Of a DNA stretch of 64,000 nucleotides, positions 25,005 through 36,200 are shown in pieces. The stretch is from NCBI GenBank assembly GCA_032622095.1, contig CP136069.1, positions 163,423,043 to 163,487,042 of the forward strand, in the 5' to 3' direction. The stretch comes from Siphonodentalium dalli. Lineage: Eukaryota; Mollusca; Scaphopoda; Gadilida; Siphonodentaliidae. The notes under the pieces are model-generated. The model was not told the origin of the DNA. It did no database searches and worked only from the letters and a program-made list of their open reading frames with translations. Position numbers and translations under genes: made by a program. The stretch's first letter is position 1, and every line of letters begins with the position of its first letter.

Positions 25005-25612
25005 AGGGGTACTGTACGCCAATTTCAATAAATTCCCGGTAACAATTGCGATCTAATATCAATATTATATTTTAAAATAACGTATTTGAGTCTACTGAAA
25101 ACGTTCTGGTTAACAGGCTATCATAAAAGTCAAATTGAATTATTTAATATAAATGAATTTATGGCGAATTATGCCATTACGAGTTACCGTTCTTGAAATC
25201 TCACATGTTGGGTGTCTTTTATCGACGGCCGTTTACGACGAACATTATTGAGTTGCGAACAAAACATGTTACATGCAAAAGGAAGTCCCGCTATAACCAA
25301 TTTGGAAAAAAAGAGAAGAAACAAGATTCATAAAGCGTCAAGAATTTTTATAGGGGGTGAGATTGTTCGATGGAAGAGATTGCAGGCATAAATTGAACGT
25401 CTGGTTCATCCTGCAACCTGCGTCTTCTCCGGTGAAGGTCAAAAACATGGTGCGTAGTTTGAAATTGTAATATTTTTATTTCCAAGATCAATATTTTCGT
25501 CGCTAAATTAGGTTTATACGAAACTCATATAACACGAACACAATCTAACTTGAACGTTATATGTCAATGGGAGTAAATACAAAAATTGCCTATCTCTGTG
25601 TACAGTACCCCT
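25005..25612. mobile_element. TTAA-target nonautonomous element, family 2
   Basis: The AGGGGTACTGTAC terminus at 25005 matches GTACAGTACCCCT ending at 25612. Intact TTAA lies on both sides (25001-25004, 25613-25616). At 608 bp it has a short TIR and a noncoding interior, unlike the fully palindromic family 1, though both start AGG and use TTAA. Confidence 0.8.
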
Positions 25613-25679
25613 TTAAATACGGATATTATATCCGGAATCTGGGAATATATACCGCAAATATGCCGCGAGTGTTGGCAAT

Positions 25680-25825
25680 AGATTCGATTCGAGATTCGAT
25701 TCGATTTCGAATCATAACCTTGATTCGATTCGAGATTCGATTCGATGTTGAATTTTACTATACCATGGTAATATACCATGGTACTACCGTGGTACTACCT
25801 TGGTAGTGTCGTACTAACATGGTAT
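25680..25825. repeat. GATTCGATTC repeat followed by CCATGGTA palindromes
   Basis: Simple GATTCGATTC repeats (25680-25755) run directly into tandem TACCATGGTA/TACTACCGTGG motifs. The second half is the same palindrome family as 640-985. Confidence 0.65.
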
Positions 25826-26436
25826 TTAATCAAATACTTTAGGCATGTAATCGACCCACCCCTGCCTCCAACAGTTATTAAAACAAATTAAAAACGCTTG
25901 GATATTAGGTAAGTTCAGCCACACGTACGTATAACTTGTAACGCGTATTACTGTGGTTTTGGTATAAGAGATGCACGTTACGGGAATATACACCCGACTT
26001 GTTGGCGACGAACCTACACGTGAATAGCTCTCGACCAACGCATTGTGAAACATGTAAATAATATACGTTTGTTTTATTGATTCATCCACGCATCATTAAC
26101 TTTCCGGAATTGCGCCAAGTATAAATTAATGCACAAATGTCTGCGGGAATCCCCCAAATCAGTAACATAACAGAATACGCTACCCGGAAGATATGTGCAA
26201 TGCCCCGAGATAATGCTGAGTGCATATCTTTAAACGTTTTGAATACCACTGAAAAATAACCACGAACCATATTCGTAATAAGAAAGAAGAATATGACTGT
26301 TTGCCAATAAATGAAGTATAACGTAATATTACGGGTGATCGTAAATGGTAATTAATGTCTATTTTGTTTGGTGTGGCCCCTAATTTAAAGGTTCACATAA
26401 TAATCGGAAGCTCAAAACTCATTGCGTATATAATTT
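25826..26436. other. No gene recognised
   Basis: Two overlapping minus-strand ORFs (87 and 62 codons) have hydrophobic stretches. They show no domain, start context or homologous copy I can recognise, so I leave them unannotated. Confidence 0.35.
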
Positions 26437-29400
26437 ACTAGAAGGGTTACCCGGCGTTGTCCAGGTTAAAGTGATGTGAAACCCTCTGCATACTGTGGCT
26501 ATGTGGTGGGAATAGAGGGTACTCTTGTTCAAAGCGTTACCCATATTTTCATAAATTATATATCCAAATAGCATCACAAAACATGATTCTTACACACGAA
26601 ATATAAGTAGTAGCTCACCTTGTCGGATCGGAGCGATTGTCATGTTGTTTATCGCGATTAATCCGTCCCACCAATAAAGAACTATTTATTTATTTACAAC
26701 TGCGTATACTTCAGACGTTATAACATGAACATCATAAACAAATTAGTTCGCAAAAATAAAAGACGACAATTGGGTTTCATATAGAGATGTATCAATCAAT
26801 CTAGTGGGTTTTACTAAGATTTTGAGGACACCTGGTTATCATATTTCCATGAAGATACAGATATTTTAAAGAAATATCCAGGTGCTCCTCTGTTCATGGT
26901 GCTATATACTAGCTAATCTTTCTCAGTTTTAAAGAAATGTTGCTATGCTACTATATCAGCTGCATGTGCCCGACTTAGAGCGAGATTTTGAGTTGTTTAT
27001 GTTAGGCGATTAGTCTGTTCTAAAACATGAATATATCTTCTGTATATTGGGCAGATATAACCTTGTCAGATGTCAGTATTGGAGGATCCTGAAAAGTTAT
27101 GTTCCACTGACTCCGTTTTCTTTTATCTCAGAAGAAATTATATTTGACGGCACACTGTGATCAATATTGTTGAACAGGCCTTCTATATATACATTTCCAT
27201 ATCTCTTGTAACTTTTGTATGGAAACTATATTGAATGGGCAGACTCAATTGTGTTATAATATTAACATGTAACTAATATTTTAACATGTACCATTCTCTT
27301 CCTCGTAAAATGTTACCACTTTTAGAATGCCTTGGTGCCATCTCGATTGTATCCCGTGAAGTTATATATAAAACATATACAGACAGACATATATTTGCAT
27401 ATATATTTAGGCATCAAATGTGACGTTTTAACACGCCCGATTTGATTCCTCGTATCATTTGAGAAGAACGTGTATAAATTTGATGTTAATTTGCACTAAA
27501 CATAATTCTATCAGTTTGGTAATCCGCCCGTCCCTATTTAGGACTCAATTGGCACCACTTTTGACATAATTAAACCCCAAACTTACGACTCATTATAGAG
27601 ATGAATATATATAAATTTTGTTAACATTGGCGAGTATACAAATTCGTATCAATTTAGGGCCCCCACATCTCTCACAGAAATGGCACAAATTTGGCGTATT
27701 TAAACCACACGATTAGATTCCTCGAATCACGGAGAAGAATATGTATCAGTCTGGTGGAAATCGGCACTAAACTTAATTTATTGTTTATCAATTATTGTGT
27801 CTCTCTCACCCTGTCTCGAATGGCACCACTTTTGACATCTTTAAACTACACAATTAGACTCCTGATACCATGGAGATGATTATTTATAAGTTTAGTGCTG
27901 ATCGGCGACTAAACAATATTTTTTATCAAATTTAGTGCCCACCCCACACCATCTCTCACACAAACAGCACCAATATATTGTCTTTAAATCACATGATTTG
28001 ATTTTTCATATCATGGATAAGAATGTTTATCAATTTGGTGAAAATTGGCGCTAAAATTATTGTGTGTGAATTCTGGTGCCCCTCTCATTTTCATTGCACC
28101 CTGACTCGAATGATGCCACTTTTAACAGTTTTAAGCCACACCATTAGTCTCATCATACCATGTGGAGGATTTTTTAAAAGTTTGGTAGCAATGGGTGACT
28201 AAAACAATTCTTAACAATGTTAGTGCCCCCCCCCATTCTCACATTCAAACGACACCAATTTGGCGTCTTTTAAATCACATAATTAGATTCCTTGTTTCAT
28301 GGAGAAGAATGTGTATCAATTTGGTGGAAATCGGCGCTAAAATCATGTGTGGATCATTTGTAAAAGTTTTTGTATAAAATTGCGAGTATACAAATCCGTA
28401 TACAATTTAGGGCCCCCATATCTCTCAACCAAAACGGCACTAATTTAGCGTATCTAAACCAAACGATTAGATTTCTCGTATCACGGAGAATATATATCAA
28501 TCTGGTGGAAATTAGCGCTAAACATATTGTTCATCTTTTTTGTGTTCCTCTCACCCTCTATGCATCATGACTCGAGTGGCCCATGTGTGACAGTTTGCGA
28601 GATCCTTAAACCACCAACTTAGACTCTTCATATCATGGAGATGATTATTGATAAGTTTGGTACTAATCGGCTACTAAACCAGTGTTGATCACATTTAGTG
28701 CTCACTAACCCCCAACTGTCACCCAGACAGCACCAACATGGCGTCTTTAAATCACACGATCAGACTCCTCGTATTATGGATAAGAGTGCGTATCACTTTG
28801 GTGGAAATTGTCGCTAAACTGATTGCGTATCAATCTTGGTGCCCCTCTGCCTTTCCCTGACTCGAATGACGCCACTTTTGACGGATTTAAGCCACACCAT
28901 ACCATGGGGATGCTAAGTATAAATGTGGTGGCAACTAAACCCATTCAAATTGAGTGCCCCTTCCACAAAATTTCATCCAAATGACAGCAATTTGGAGTCT
29001 TTAAATCGCACAATTAGATTCCTTTTATCATGAAAAATAATATACATCAATTTGGTGGAAATCGGCGCTAAAATTAGTTTTATCAATATTGGTGGCCCTC
29101 TCCCCTTCCGTGCATCCCTGACGCGAATGACGCCACGTTTGACATATTTAAACAGCACCATTAGATTCCTCATATCATGGCAATGATTATATACAAGTTT
29201 CGTGGCAATCGGCGGCAAATATTTTGTCTGCCCCTCCCCTGTTCTGCCCCTGACAACGGCGTCACTTTAGAAAATTCAAAGCCGCACCTTTATCTTTCTC
29301 GCAAAACGTTACTTTACTTTAAACATATTTTATTCGTATATAAATATACAAAAGGGATCGGGGCACAAGTTATTTCAACTTAGGTAGTCCCTCTCCCGTT
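26437..29400 (+). mobile_element. ACTAGAAGGG-type retroposon with long tandem array
   Basis: Begins ACTAGAAGGGTTACCCGGCG after a TA-rich tract. From about 27530 to 29290 it consists of roughly 140-bp half-units in higher-order pairs. Landmarks are GTGGAAATCGGCGCTAAA, TTTAAACCACA, GACTCGAATG.CACCACTTTT and CATGGAGATGATTAT. Landmark spacing near 27758, 28040, 28323, 28800 and 29055 gives a repeat of about 283 bp in the first part. It finishes with GTCACTTTAGAAAATTC and TCTTTCTCG, phrases that also close the 53715-54115 copy. The full element boundaries are inferred. Confidence 0.5.
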
Positions 29401-29849
29401 CAAAATTGACAATACATTGTTATAAGATGACAGAAAGGCGATAACAGAAACGTTTGTACATGGTGAGAAAACAATTTGAATTTGCATTATGTCGAATAAC
29501 ATCTTTCAGCGTATGCTTATGGATTACCAATTAGAACGAGCATGAATATGTGCATATCTATATCTATTGCGATATTTAAGGAAGATGTAAATATAGATTT
29601 CAAGGCTATGTATGTATCAAACATTTGACTGTAAGGTTAAGCTAAATTTGTATAGTAGTGAATTTGACGATTCGCCAGATGACGCCCTTGACAGTTACGC
29701 TGGAATAAATTATCGATGTGTATACAAATGGTGCATGGATGTGGCAATCCGAATGAGGGAGGGGTGTCTAGCAATGTTTGTATTTGGTGTATATTGAGCG
29801 ATTTGTGGTTGACATTGGATTGTTGCTATATGTCAACGCAGCCAGACGT

Positions 29850-30546
29850 TCATGAATTGAAGCGTTTTGTCGCAGCGATATACTGTTGCACTATTTGGAA
29901 AAACCTTATATTCTCCGGAATTGAGATGTACGATATCCCGAAAAGAAACTGATCGATGTCGGTTATAATGAGGCGTTCGCGGTTTAACTTATCGTCAAGT
30001 TCCAACCGTTCATTTTGATATACAGGGCACATAAAAAAGAAATGGTATGCATCTTCCAAAGGGTTCCCACAACTGCAAGCAGGACTTTTGGCTATGTAGT
30101 TTTGATACATATCAGCACGAAGATCACTGCACCTGTTTCGAATTCGGGAATGTATCATATTATATCGTCTGAGACCTGAATAGAAGTGAGGGCTCACGGG
30201 ATTTGGGGGTTTGTATACGAGTCGTAAATTGAATTTGAAGTCAGAGAAAGGGACAACGTCGGTCATTTCAGTTGGGATTTTGTTCCAATCAGCTATCGCC
30301 GAGGGCAAAAAGGACTTTTTGTAGTGCTCAGTGTGGCATCGGTAAGAATATAATTTTCCCGGGCGTCTGAAATTATAACTTGACACCTGGCTAGCTCTGG
30401 GTGGGAGGATGGTAGATAGGTAATTTGGCGATTCATGTTTTACTATTTTGTAAATCACTTCAAGCTTGTGGTATTGGCGCCGCGTTTCCAAAGAAAGCCA
30501 ACCTACCTCCTGCAGGACAACAAAATTAGAAACCGAGCGTGTCAGT
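29850..30546 (-). pseudogene. CR1/L2-like LINE ORF2, C-terminal part (downstream of LTR insertion)
   Basis: The minus-strand frame encodes the C-terminal end of a CR1/Jockey-group reverse transcriptase. It has the conserved LETRRQYHKLEVIYKIVK block, then YNFRRP, FLPSAIADWN, and a terminal Cys/His cluster (CSCG...H...C) near codon 140 of this segment. It ends in a stop at 29850. The frame stays open up to the LTR boundary at 30546. It continues in phase with the RT segment on the other side of the LTR element (45397 onward) when one CAGT duplicate is discounted, so the two are halves of one split ORF. No RNA-level function is expected; see the 45397-48083 entry for its other lesions. Confidence 0.85.
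30543..30546. repeat. Target-site duplication, left (CAGT)
   Basis: CAGT directly precedes the 5' LTR and recurs directly after the 3' LTR at 45397-45400. A 4-bp duplication is usual for Ty3/Gypsy integration. Confidence 0.9.
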
Positions 30547-31002
30547 TGTGAGATAACTACCCATTATAATCTCACAACTTGATTCAAACTATACGAATGT
30601 CCCAATATATAAAACCCCAAACTCAGATATTCGTGTTCGGTTCTCGAAACCTCACACGTCTTAATCTCAGCGAAGATATACACACAATGAAGATGGCTCC
30701 CAAATATGGTCAAGGGAAATGCCCATAACGAAGGAACCAATCCCGATGTGTATTGCCAAACGCCTCATCTAATATGCGTCCCAAATAGTATATAAGAGAC
30801 AACCACATCCCATCACCTCTTGCTTTCACTAGACTCATCTCCTCCCTAGATCATATCCAGGCATCATTCACACCAGGCATCACCCATTCGGGGACATCAT
30901 TTCGCGGCGACTATTGATCATTATATTTGTACACACTGCATATCTTATTCACAACATAATAAAGACTTGTACCTACTATATCTATGTGTTCATTACCTCA
31001 CA
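30547..31002 (+). repeat. 5' LTR (456 bp)
   Basis: Starts TGTGAGATAACT, ends TTACCTCACA and reads identical to 44941-45396. The first 30 bp form an inverted pair TGTGAGAT/ATCTCACA. A TATATAAG box at 30789-30796 and AATAAA at 30958-30963 place U3, R and U5 in normal order, with transcription expected to start about 25-30 bp after the TATA. Confidence 0.93.
30789..30796 (+). promoter_or_regulatory. LTR TATA box
   Basis: TATATAAG in the 5' LTR, about 160 bp upstream of the AATAAA signal. It is the likely core promoter of the full-length transcript; the same site recurs at 45183-45190 in the 3' LTR. Confidence 0.65.
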
Positions 31003-31011
31003 TAGTATTAA

Positions 31012-31029
31012 TGGTACCGTGAACAGTTC
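31012..31029 (+). other. Candidate primer-binding site
   Basis: TGGTACCGTGAACAG begins 9 nt after the 5' LTR, the usual place for a tRNA 3'-end complement starting TGG. Only the first 7 bases fit a tRNA-Leu type end (TGGTACC), so the primer tRNA is not assigned. Confidence 0.4.
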
Positions 31030-31193
31030 TACGTCTCACCACACAAATTGAAGTCTCGGCCACTAGACGATCACTACAGAGCAGAAACAATCTCAAACCG
31101 CTACTCAACCACGGGGATACAGCCTTACACTCCAGCCACGGATAGACAGCCTCACACACTAGACCACTGCACCGGTCAACCATAACTCAACCA

Positions 31194-31357
31194 TTCGGAC
31201 ACACAGGAACCCTTCGGACACACAGGACCGCATACCAACCCTTCGGACACACAGGACCGCATACCAACCCTTCGGACACACAGGACCGCACACCAACCCT
31301 TCGGACACACAGGACCGCACACCAACCCTTCGGACACACAGGACCGCATACATACTC
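31194..31357 (+). repeat. 29-bp tandem repeat in the untranslated leader
   Basis: Five units of TTCGGACACACAGGACCGCA plus TACCAACCC with a constant 29-bp period (TTCGG at 31213, 31242, 31271, 31300, 31329), preceded by a partial unit at 31194. Units differ only at CATACC/CACACC. It lies in the transcribed leader before gag, where packaging or translation elements of retroelements commonly sit; the function here is unknown. Confidence 0.85.
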
Positions 31358-31571
31358 ATCTGATATAGACGAATCAACCTTTTATTCTCATACAACCAGC
31401 TCACATCGTGTATCCAGCTAAAAACATTACTCACGCCTCTTGCAGACCAGATTCAGATCCACATAAACATTAACATCCGATTTGGACATCCTTCGGCTTC
31501 CAATAAACACGACAAGAACATTCTGTACATCATTCATCATCACAGACTTGTGCACATTATTCTTCTCGGAA

Positions 31572-31581
31572 ATTGGTGAGT
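31572..31581 (+). promoter_or_regulatory. Candidate splice donor for env mRNA
   Basis: ATTG|GTGAGT matches the metazoan donor consensus with the cut after 31575. It lies in the leader between the tandem repeat and the first sense ORF, so splicing from here would remove gag and pol. Confidence 0.5.
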
Positions 31582-31665
31582 GACCATCTTTTCTTTCCCA
31601 TTTGCTGTCAAATTGCACACCCCATATTTTTAGCATTCTTTTACTCCTTTTTTTTCACGTGGGTT

Positions 31666-32157
31666 ATGGACACATCACCTGATTCTACTACACCTACACT
31701 ACCTACCCATCCTACTACAATACATGCTTCAAACGATCAGCCCATACCACCCACCTCTTACAAACAACATTCAGTTCTTAATTTTAAAACTTACTGTAGA
31801 TACGCTTTACCCCACCAAATAACTTTATCGCCACAACTCATTAAATATTGCAATCCCATTCGCATTGATATAACGCAAGATACAATCCGCTTATACGTGC
31901 GTTGTATGATTACAAATAACTACTCAGGACATACACTAGATTCTTGGAACGAGTGGCATACATTTCCGGCTCATTTTACGGATTATCCAAAACTTATTGT
32001 CAACTCTATAGTCGCGGCAATTCCCATAAAACATCCTAATAAATCACCTGAATCGTGTCAAATACACCTGAATCGCATAATACACCGCCACGGCACTTGG
32101 AAAAAAATACAACATATTTCGCACCCATACCATAGATCCCAAAACAGACACCGTTAA
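31666..32157 (+). CDS. Pre-gag ORF, unknown function
   Basis: A 163-codon ORF from ATG (MDTSPDS), the first ATG of this open frame that follows the leader. The N-terminus is Thr/Pro/His-rich and probably disordered. The rest (FKTYCRYALPHQITLS, LYVRCMITNN, WNEWHTFPAHFTDYPKL) looks folded. I recognise no domain; it is not the capsid or matrix pattern of known Gypsy Gag. It ends 14 nt before the gag ATG, in a different frame, with an overlap of open frames at 32136-32157 but no good slippery heptamer. It could be an extra structural or regulatory protein. The open frame extends upstream to 31573 but has no ATG there. Confidence 0.5.
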   Translation: MDTSPDSTTPTLPTHPTTIHASNDQPIPPTSYKQHSVLNFKTYCRYALPHQITLSPQLIKYCNPIRIDITQDTIRLYVRCMITNNYSGHTLDSWNEWHTFPAHFTDYPKLIVNSIVAAIPIKHPNKSPESCQIHLNRIIHRHGTWKKIQHISHPYHRSQNRHR

Positions 32158-32171
32158 TCCTTAATAACATA

Positions 32172-32804
32172 ATGGAGTCACCACCTCCGCAGAGCAGCGA
32201 TTATTTTCATCCAAGCCAAAATTATCAGCATCACCTTGAATTAAACAGGGAAATGGACCGATCAACCGCAAGATCCCCCCACACAGACATTACTAATGAA
32301 ATGGGCAAAGATGCTCAAAACTTGCTATTGTCACGGCTTACCCATGAAATTAGCCATTTCACTAGTTCTATCCGCGACCAGACTGAAAGTTTAAAAACAC
32401 AAACAACAATAACAGCACTGTTGGGGATGAATTCCATTATTGAACCCTTCGATGGCAAGCCTGACGATTTTCCCCAATGGGTCCATGCGGTGGAAAAATA
32501 CTCCCGCGCGATTTCGGCACAAGATGAGACTATCATAAAAATTGCCGCTCAGACATGTAAATCTCAAGTTTCTGAATTTATTCAACGCTTCATAAATGAA
32601 AATAACACAGACGGAAAATTCACGTTTACCTGGACCGATCTGAAATCACAGTTACGCTCATTATTCAGTTCCATAACTGATTCTCCTCAAGCCCTTTCCT
32701 CATTACGAGCCATTAGGCAGAGACATACGGAAACAATTGCCATGTTTGCAGAACGCACGCGTTTACTGATGAAATTAACACAAGAGCAGTGCAAACACAA
32801 TTAG
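32172..32804 (+). CDS. gag: Gag, N-terminal part (capsid)
   Basis: From ATG the frame gives 210 residues. They contain a polar N-terminus, a helical stretch and the start of a Ty3/Gypsy capsid: IEPFDGKPDDFPQWVHAVEK (about residues 91-110), then TFTWTDLKSQLRSLF and AIRQRHTETIAMFAERTR. The frame ends at TAG (32802-32804) inside the capsid C-terminal domain. Capsid sequence resumes in the -1 frame at 32789, so the product is either truncated or joined by a shift. No canonical slippery heptamer is present at this junction, so a small indel is likelier than recoding. Confidence 0.8.
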   Translation: MESPPPQSSDYFHPSQNYQHHLELNREMDRSTARSPHTDITNEMGKDAQNLLLSRLTHEISHFTSSIRDQTESLKTQTTITALLGMNSIIEPFDGKPDDFPQWVHAVEKYSRAISAQDETIIKIAAQTCKSQVSEFIQRFINENNTDGKFTFTWTDLKSQLRSLFSSITDSPQALSSLRAIRQRHTETIAMFAERTRLLMKLTQEQCKHN

Positions 32805-33298
32805 TAGCATTTTTTTCCGACGGTATTCGCGACTCTAGTATCAAATTCAGGCTTCTCAAAGACGACCCCGTAACGCTTGATAGAGCTACTGATATTGCCC
32901 TACGCGAAATGAACCTTCGGCAACGCTATCGCTTACGTTACGGTGAACATCATAATGATTATAACCAATTCCCACAGTTACAATCCCCTCAACCAATGGA
33001 TATCGACAATAACCACCGGCATATTCCAAGAGGGCCATCACAATCCACTTACACCCCCCGCCAATCCAAAGACAGACACCGAATCAATGATCACCCCCAC
33101 AGGCGCCAACCTTCAAATTCTCACCACCCCTACTCTGAACCAAGGGTCTCCTATCCCAACCGCATCCAAACCATGGATGCAAGATATACTACAACAGCTC
33201 AACGACCCCTCTTCTGTACATACTGCAGATTAAACAATCATACCACAGACCAATGCAGACGTCGGGCTCAAAATAATAACCAATTTTTAAACAGATAA
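32789..33298 (+). CDS. gag: Gag, C-terminal part (capsid end and zinc knuckle)
   Basis: The -1 frame relative to 32172-32804. It continues the capsid (LVAFFSDGIRDSSIKFRLLK, ALREMNLRQRYRLR), typical of the Gypsy capsid end. A polar linker leads to a single CCHC zinc knuckle near the end (CTYCRLNNHTTDQC, C-x2-C-x4-H-x4-C), which would bind genomic RNA. There is no ATG at the junction; the listed start is GTG inside the overlap, so it is expected only as part of Gag. The stop (33296-33298) lies directly after a -1 frameshift heptamer leading into pol. Confidence 0.8.
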   Translation: MQTQLVAFFSDGIRDSSIKFRLLKDDPVTLDRATDIALREMNLRQRYRLRYGEHHNDYNQFPQLQSPQPMDIDNNHRHIPRGPSQSTYTPRQSKDRHRINDHPHRRQPSNSHHPYSEPRVSYPNRIQTMDARYTTTAQRPLFCTYCRLNNHTTDQCRRRAQNNNQFLNR

Positions 33299-36200
33299 GG
33301 ACTCATTGCTACACAAATTTGACCCCAAGTAGACGCAAGCCAATGAGTCCTATTACACATCAGATTAGCACCATAGGCGGCCACAATCATAGATATGCTA
33401 AAGCTCATCGAACATACGAATCTCAAAAGCATAGAGTCTATCATTCACAGCTGCAACCCATTAATCATTACCCCACGCTACCATCAAAGTGCCAAAACCA
33501 ACGATATATTAATTACCGCACGCAGCGCCCACTTAATCTCCCTCGCCACAGGCAGGTAGCACATACCACCTTCTGCCATAACAGGTGTCCCTCTATGAAA
33601 CCCAGATTTCATAATTCTTCCAATAAGTCTATCTCACCGCTTCTTGACTTAAACTTTCCTTCCCATTTTAAAACCCTGAATCGCCTTGAAAAGCCCAAGC
33701 ACCAACACATTACTAATTCTTACTCATCATCCAAAAGAAAGTCAACATGCACCAATTCTCGCGAATCACATTCCAATACTGCAATTAACCCTATAATACC
33801 ACCAGTCAAACCCATACAACACACTATACCAGTACTTAAATATCCAAGTGATATGACAGATGGTGCTCTAAACCAAACACCATGCTCAACTATCATTAAA
33901 ATACACAAACAACGGATTAGATCACTATTAGACTCCGGGGCAACCACCAGTTGCTTGAAATACGACATTTATAGATCCATGCCAAATCGACCACCTTTAA
34001 TTAAAGAACATGTGTTACTCACATCAGCCGATGGTACACCAATGAAAGTTTTTGGATCCACACATCTCACATTTAGAATCGGAAAACTCATTCTTACTCA
34101 CAAATTTGTCATATGTGCAACCTTGTCCCGTCCCTGCATTTTAGGGCGCGATTTTATGAAACAACACAGTATTAGACTTTACTTTGATCTAGAAAAATTC
34201 AGAATACAGAATCAATTATACCCGATGATAAGGGACGGTCACATTGCATCACTCATCCGATCAACAAATAACGTTTCATTATCACCCCACTCATGCGCCA
34301 TCATAACAGGGCCAAATGATATGTTTAACACACCTATAATCCGAATAGGCAAAGGTAACATGTCCATTTTCGAACAGGAACCAAATGTACATGTAACCGA
34401 CACGATAGCAGATGCAAATAATCCAAATATTTGCGTCATGATAGAAAACCAATCGTCGTCACATATGTCCATTAGGAAAGGTCGTGTGATAGCACAAGCA
34501 TTTGGCACTCAAGAGCAAATGATATGCACGGCATCCGATGAGCAAAACATTAACTCATCTCCGCCAAACAAACACAGTATAAACACCATAGGTGACCGGC
34601 AAGACATTAACCCTCCAGTCACCAAGACTCAACCTATATCTGTCGATGATATCGTGGCACCTCAACACCTTAAACAGCAAATATTGCAACTAGTATCACA
34701 ATACCCTGATGTTTTTACAAATGACATAAACAAGATAGGATATTGTCCAAAAATTAAAATGAAAATCGACCTCAAACCAAATACTTTACCTATTTTTTGC
34801 AAAAAATATCCGACACCACTGAACAAACAACGAATTATGGCTGCTGAGATAACAAAATTATTAGATGCAGACATTATTAGACCCACTGCCCATTCATCGT
34901 GGGGATTTCCCAGTCTCCTCATCCGCAAATCCACACCCAACCCCGATGGTACTCCAAATTACCGATTGGTAATCGATCTGAGAAAACTCAATGATGTTTC
35001 CATTCCATTAAAATGGTCTATGCCTAGTTTTACAGAAATATCGTCCAAGTTACTCGGCTCAACTATTTTCAGTATCTTTGATTTATCAAATGCTTATCAT
35101 GTTATTGGAGTTGAACCCGAACATGTGCCCATATTAACTATGAATACGTCCGAAGGACAATACAGTTATCAAAGAGCCCCGATGGGATATGTCTCGAGCT
35201 CAGGGTATTTTTTAAAACTCATGAACATGGCCCTACACGATTTACCATATGTAGAAGGATTTGTCGATGACCTGATCTGTCATAGCTCCGATCCTCAAAC
35301 GCATATACAGCAGCTCGCAAAATTATTTGACAGACTCAGGGAATACGGCTTAATAGTTAAACTATCAAAATCTAAATTTTGCCAACCACAAGTCAAATTT
35401 TTAGGGCATATTATTTCCGACAAGGGCACATCCCCTGGCCCTGAAAAAATTTCAATTATCAAGTCTCTACCACCTCCGAAATCAGTTAAAGAAGTCCGCA
35501 GATTACTGGGAATTCTTAATTTTTACAGGTCATATTCTCCTACTTTCGCATCCACGGCATTGCCTTTAATCAAACTCACAGCCAAATATGCTAAATTTGT
35601 GTGGGATGCGCCGTGCCAAACAGCGTTCGACACGCTTAAAGAAAGCTTAGCAACCGCCCCCATCTTAGCTTACCCAAATCCCGACAAACTGTTCATTCTG
35701 ACAGTAGATGCATCTATCCATGGTATCGGGGCGATACTATCACAATATGCTAATAGCCAAGATGATAAACACGTTGAACTACCAATCGCATTCGCCAGTA
35801 AAAAACTTAACAAATCACAAAGGAATTATTCTGTCACGGAAAAAGAAGCATTCGCTATATATACGTTTGCAAGGCAATTTAAATTTTACTTACAGGGATC
35901 CCAAGTAGAGATTAAAACAGATCACTTACCCCTCATCCACATGTTTAAAAAACAGGATCTAATAAACACAAAAATTCAAAAATGGTTTTTGGAAATATCA
36001 GCATTGAACCCAAAAATTACTTATATTAAAGGCACGAACAATGTTACGGCCGATTTTTGCAGTCGGATAAACCCCGACACACACCCGTGCATTATTTCTT
36101 GCACAGATAGCGACCCAAATCCACCCACTAATCCCCTTGTACAGGATGTTAATATACTTGACATGAAAGATATTCAGGAATTCTCAAAACGAAATAAACA

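Noticed and set aside
25826-26270. Two hydrophobic minus-strand ORFs
   Set aside because: No family, promoter or exon evidence; overlap of the two frames suggests chance.
27691-28570. Short ORFs with shared IRFL...NLVEIGAK phrases
   Set aside because: Similarity arises from the ~140-bp tandem repeat of a retroposon; no long ORF is maintained.
31159-31434. 91-codon minus-strand ORF
   Set aside because: Translated 29-bp tandem repeat of the leader; no independent support.
32130-32160. Recoding site between pre-gag ORF and gag
   Set aside because: The open frames overlap in a -1 register, but the best heptamer (C CAA AAC) is not a canonical slippery site and gag has its own ATG.
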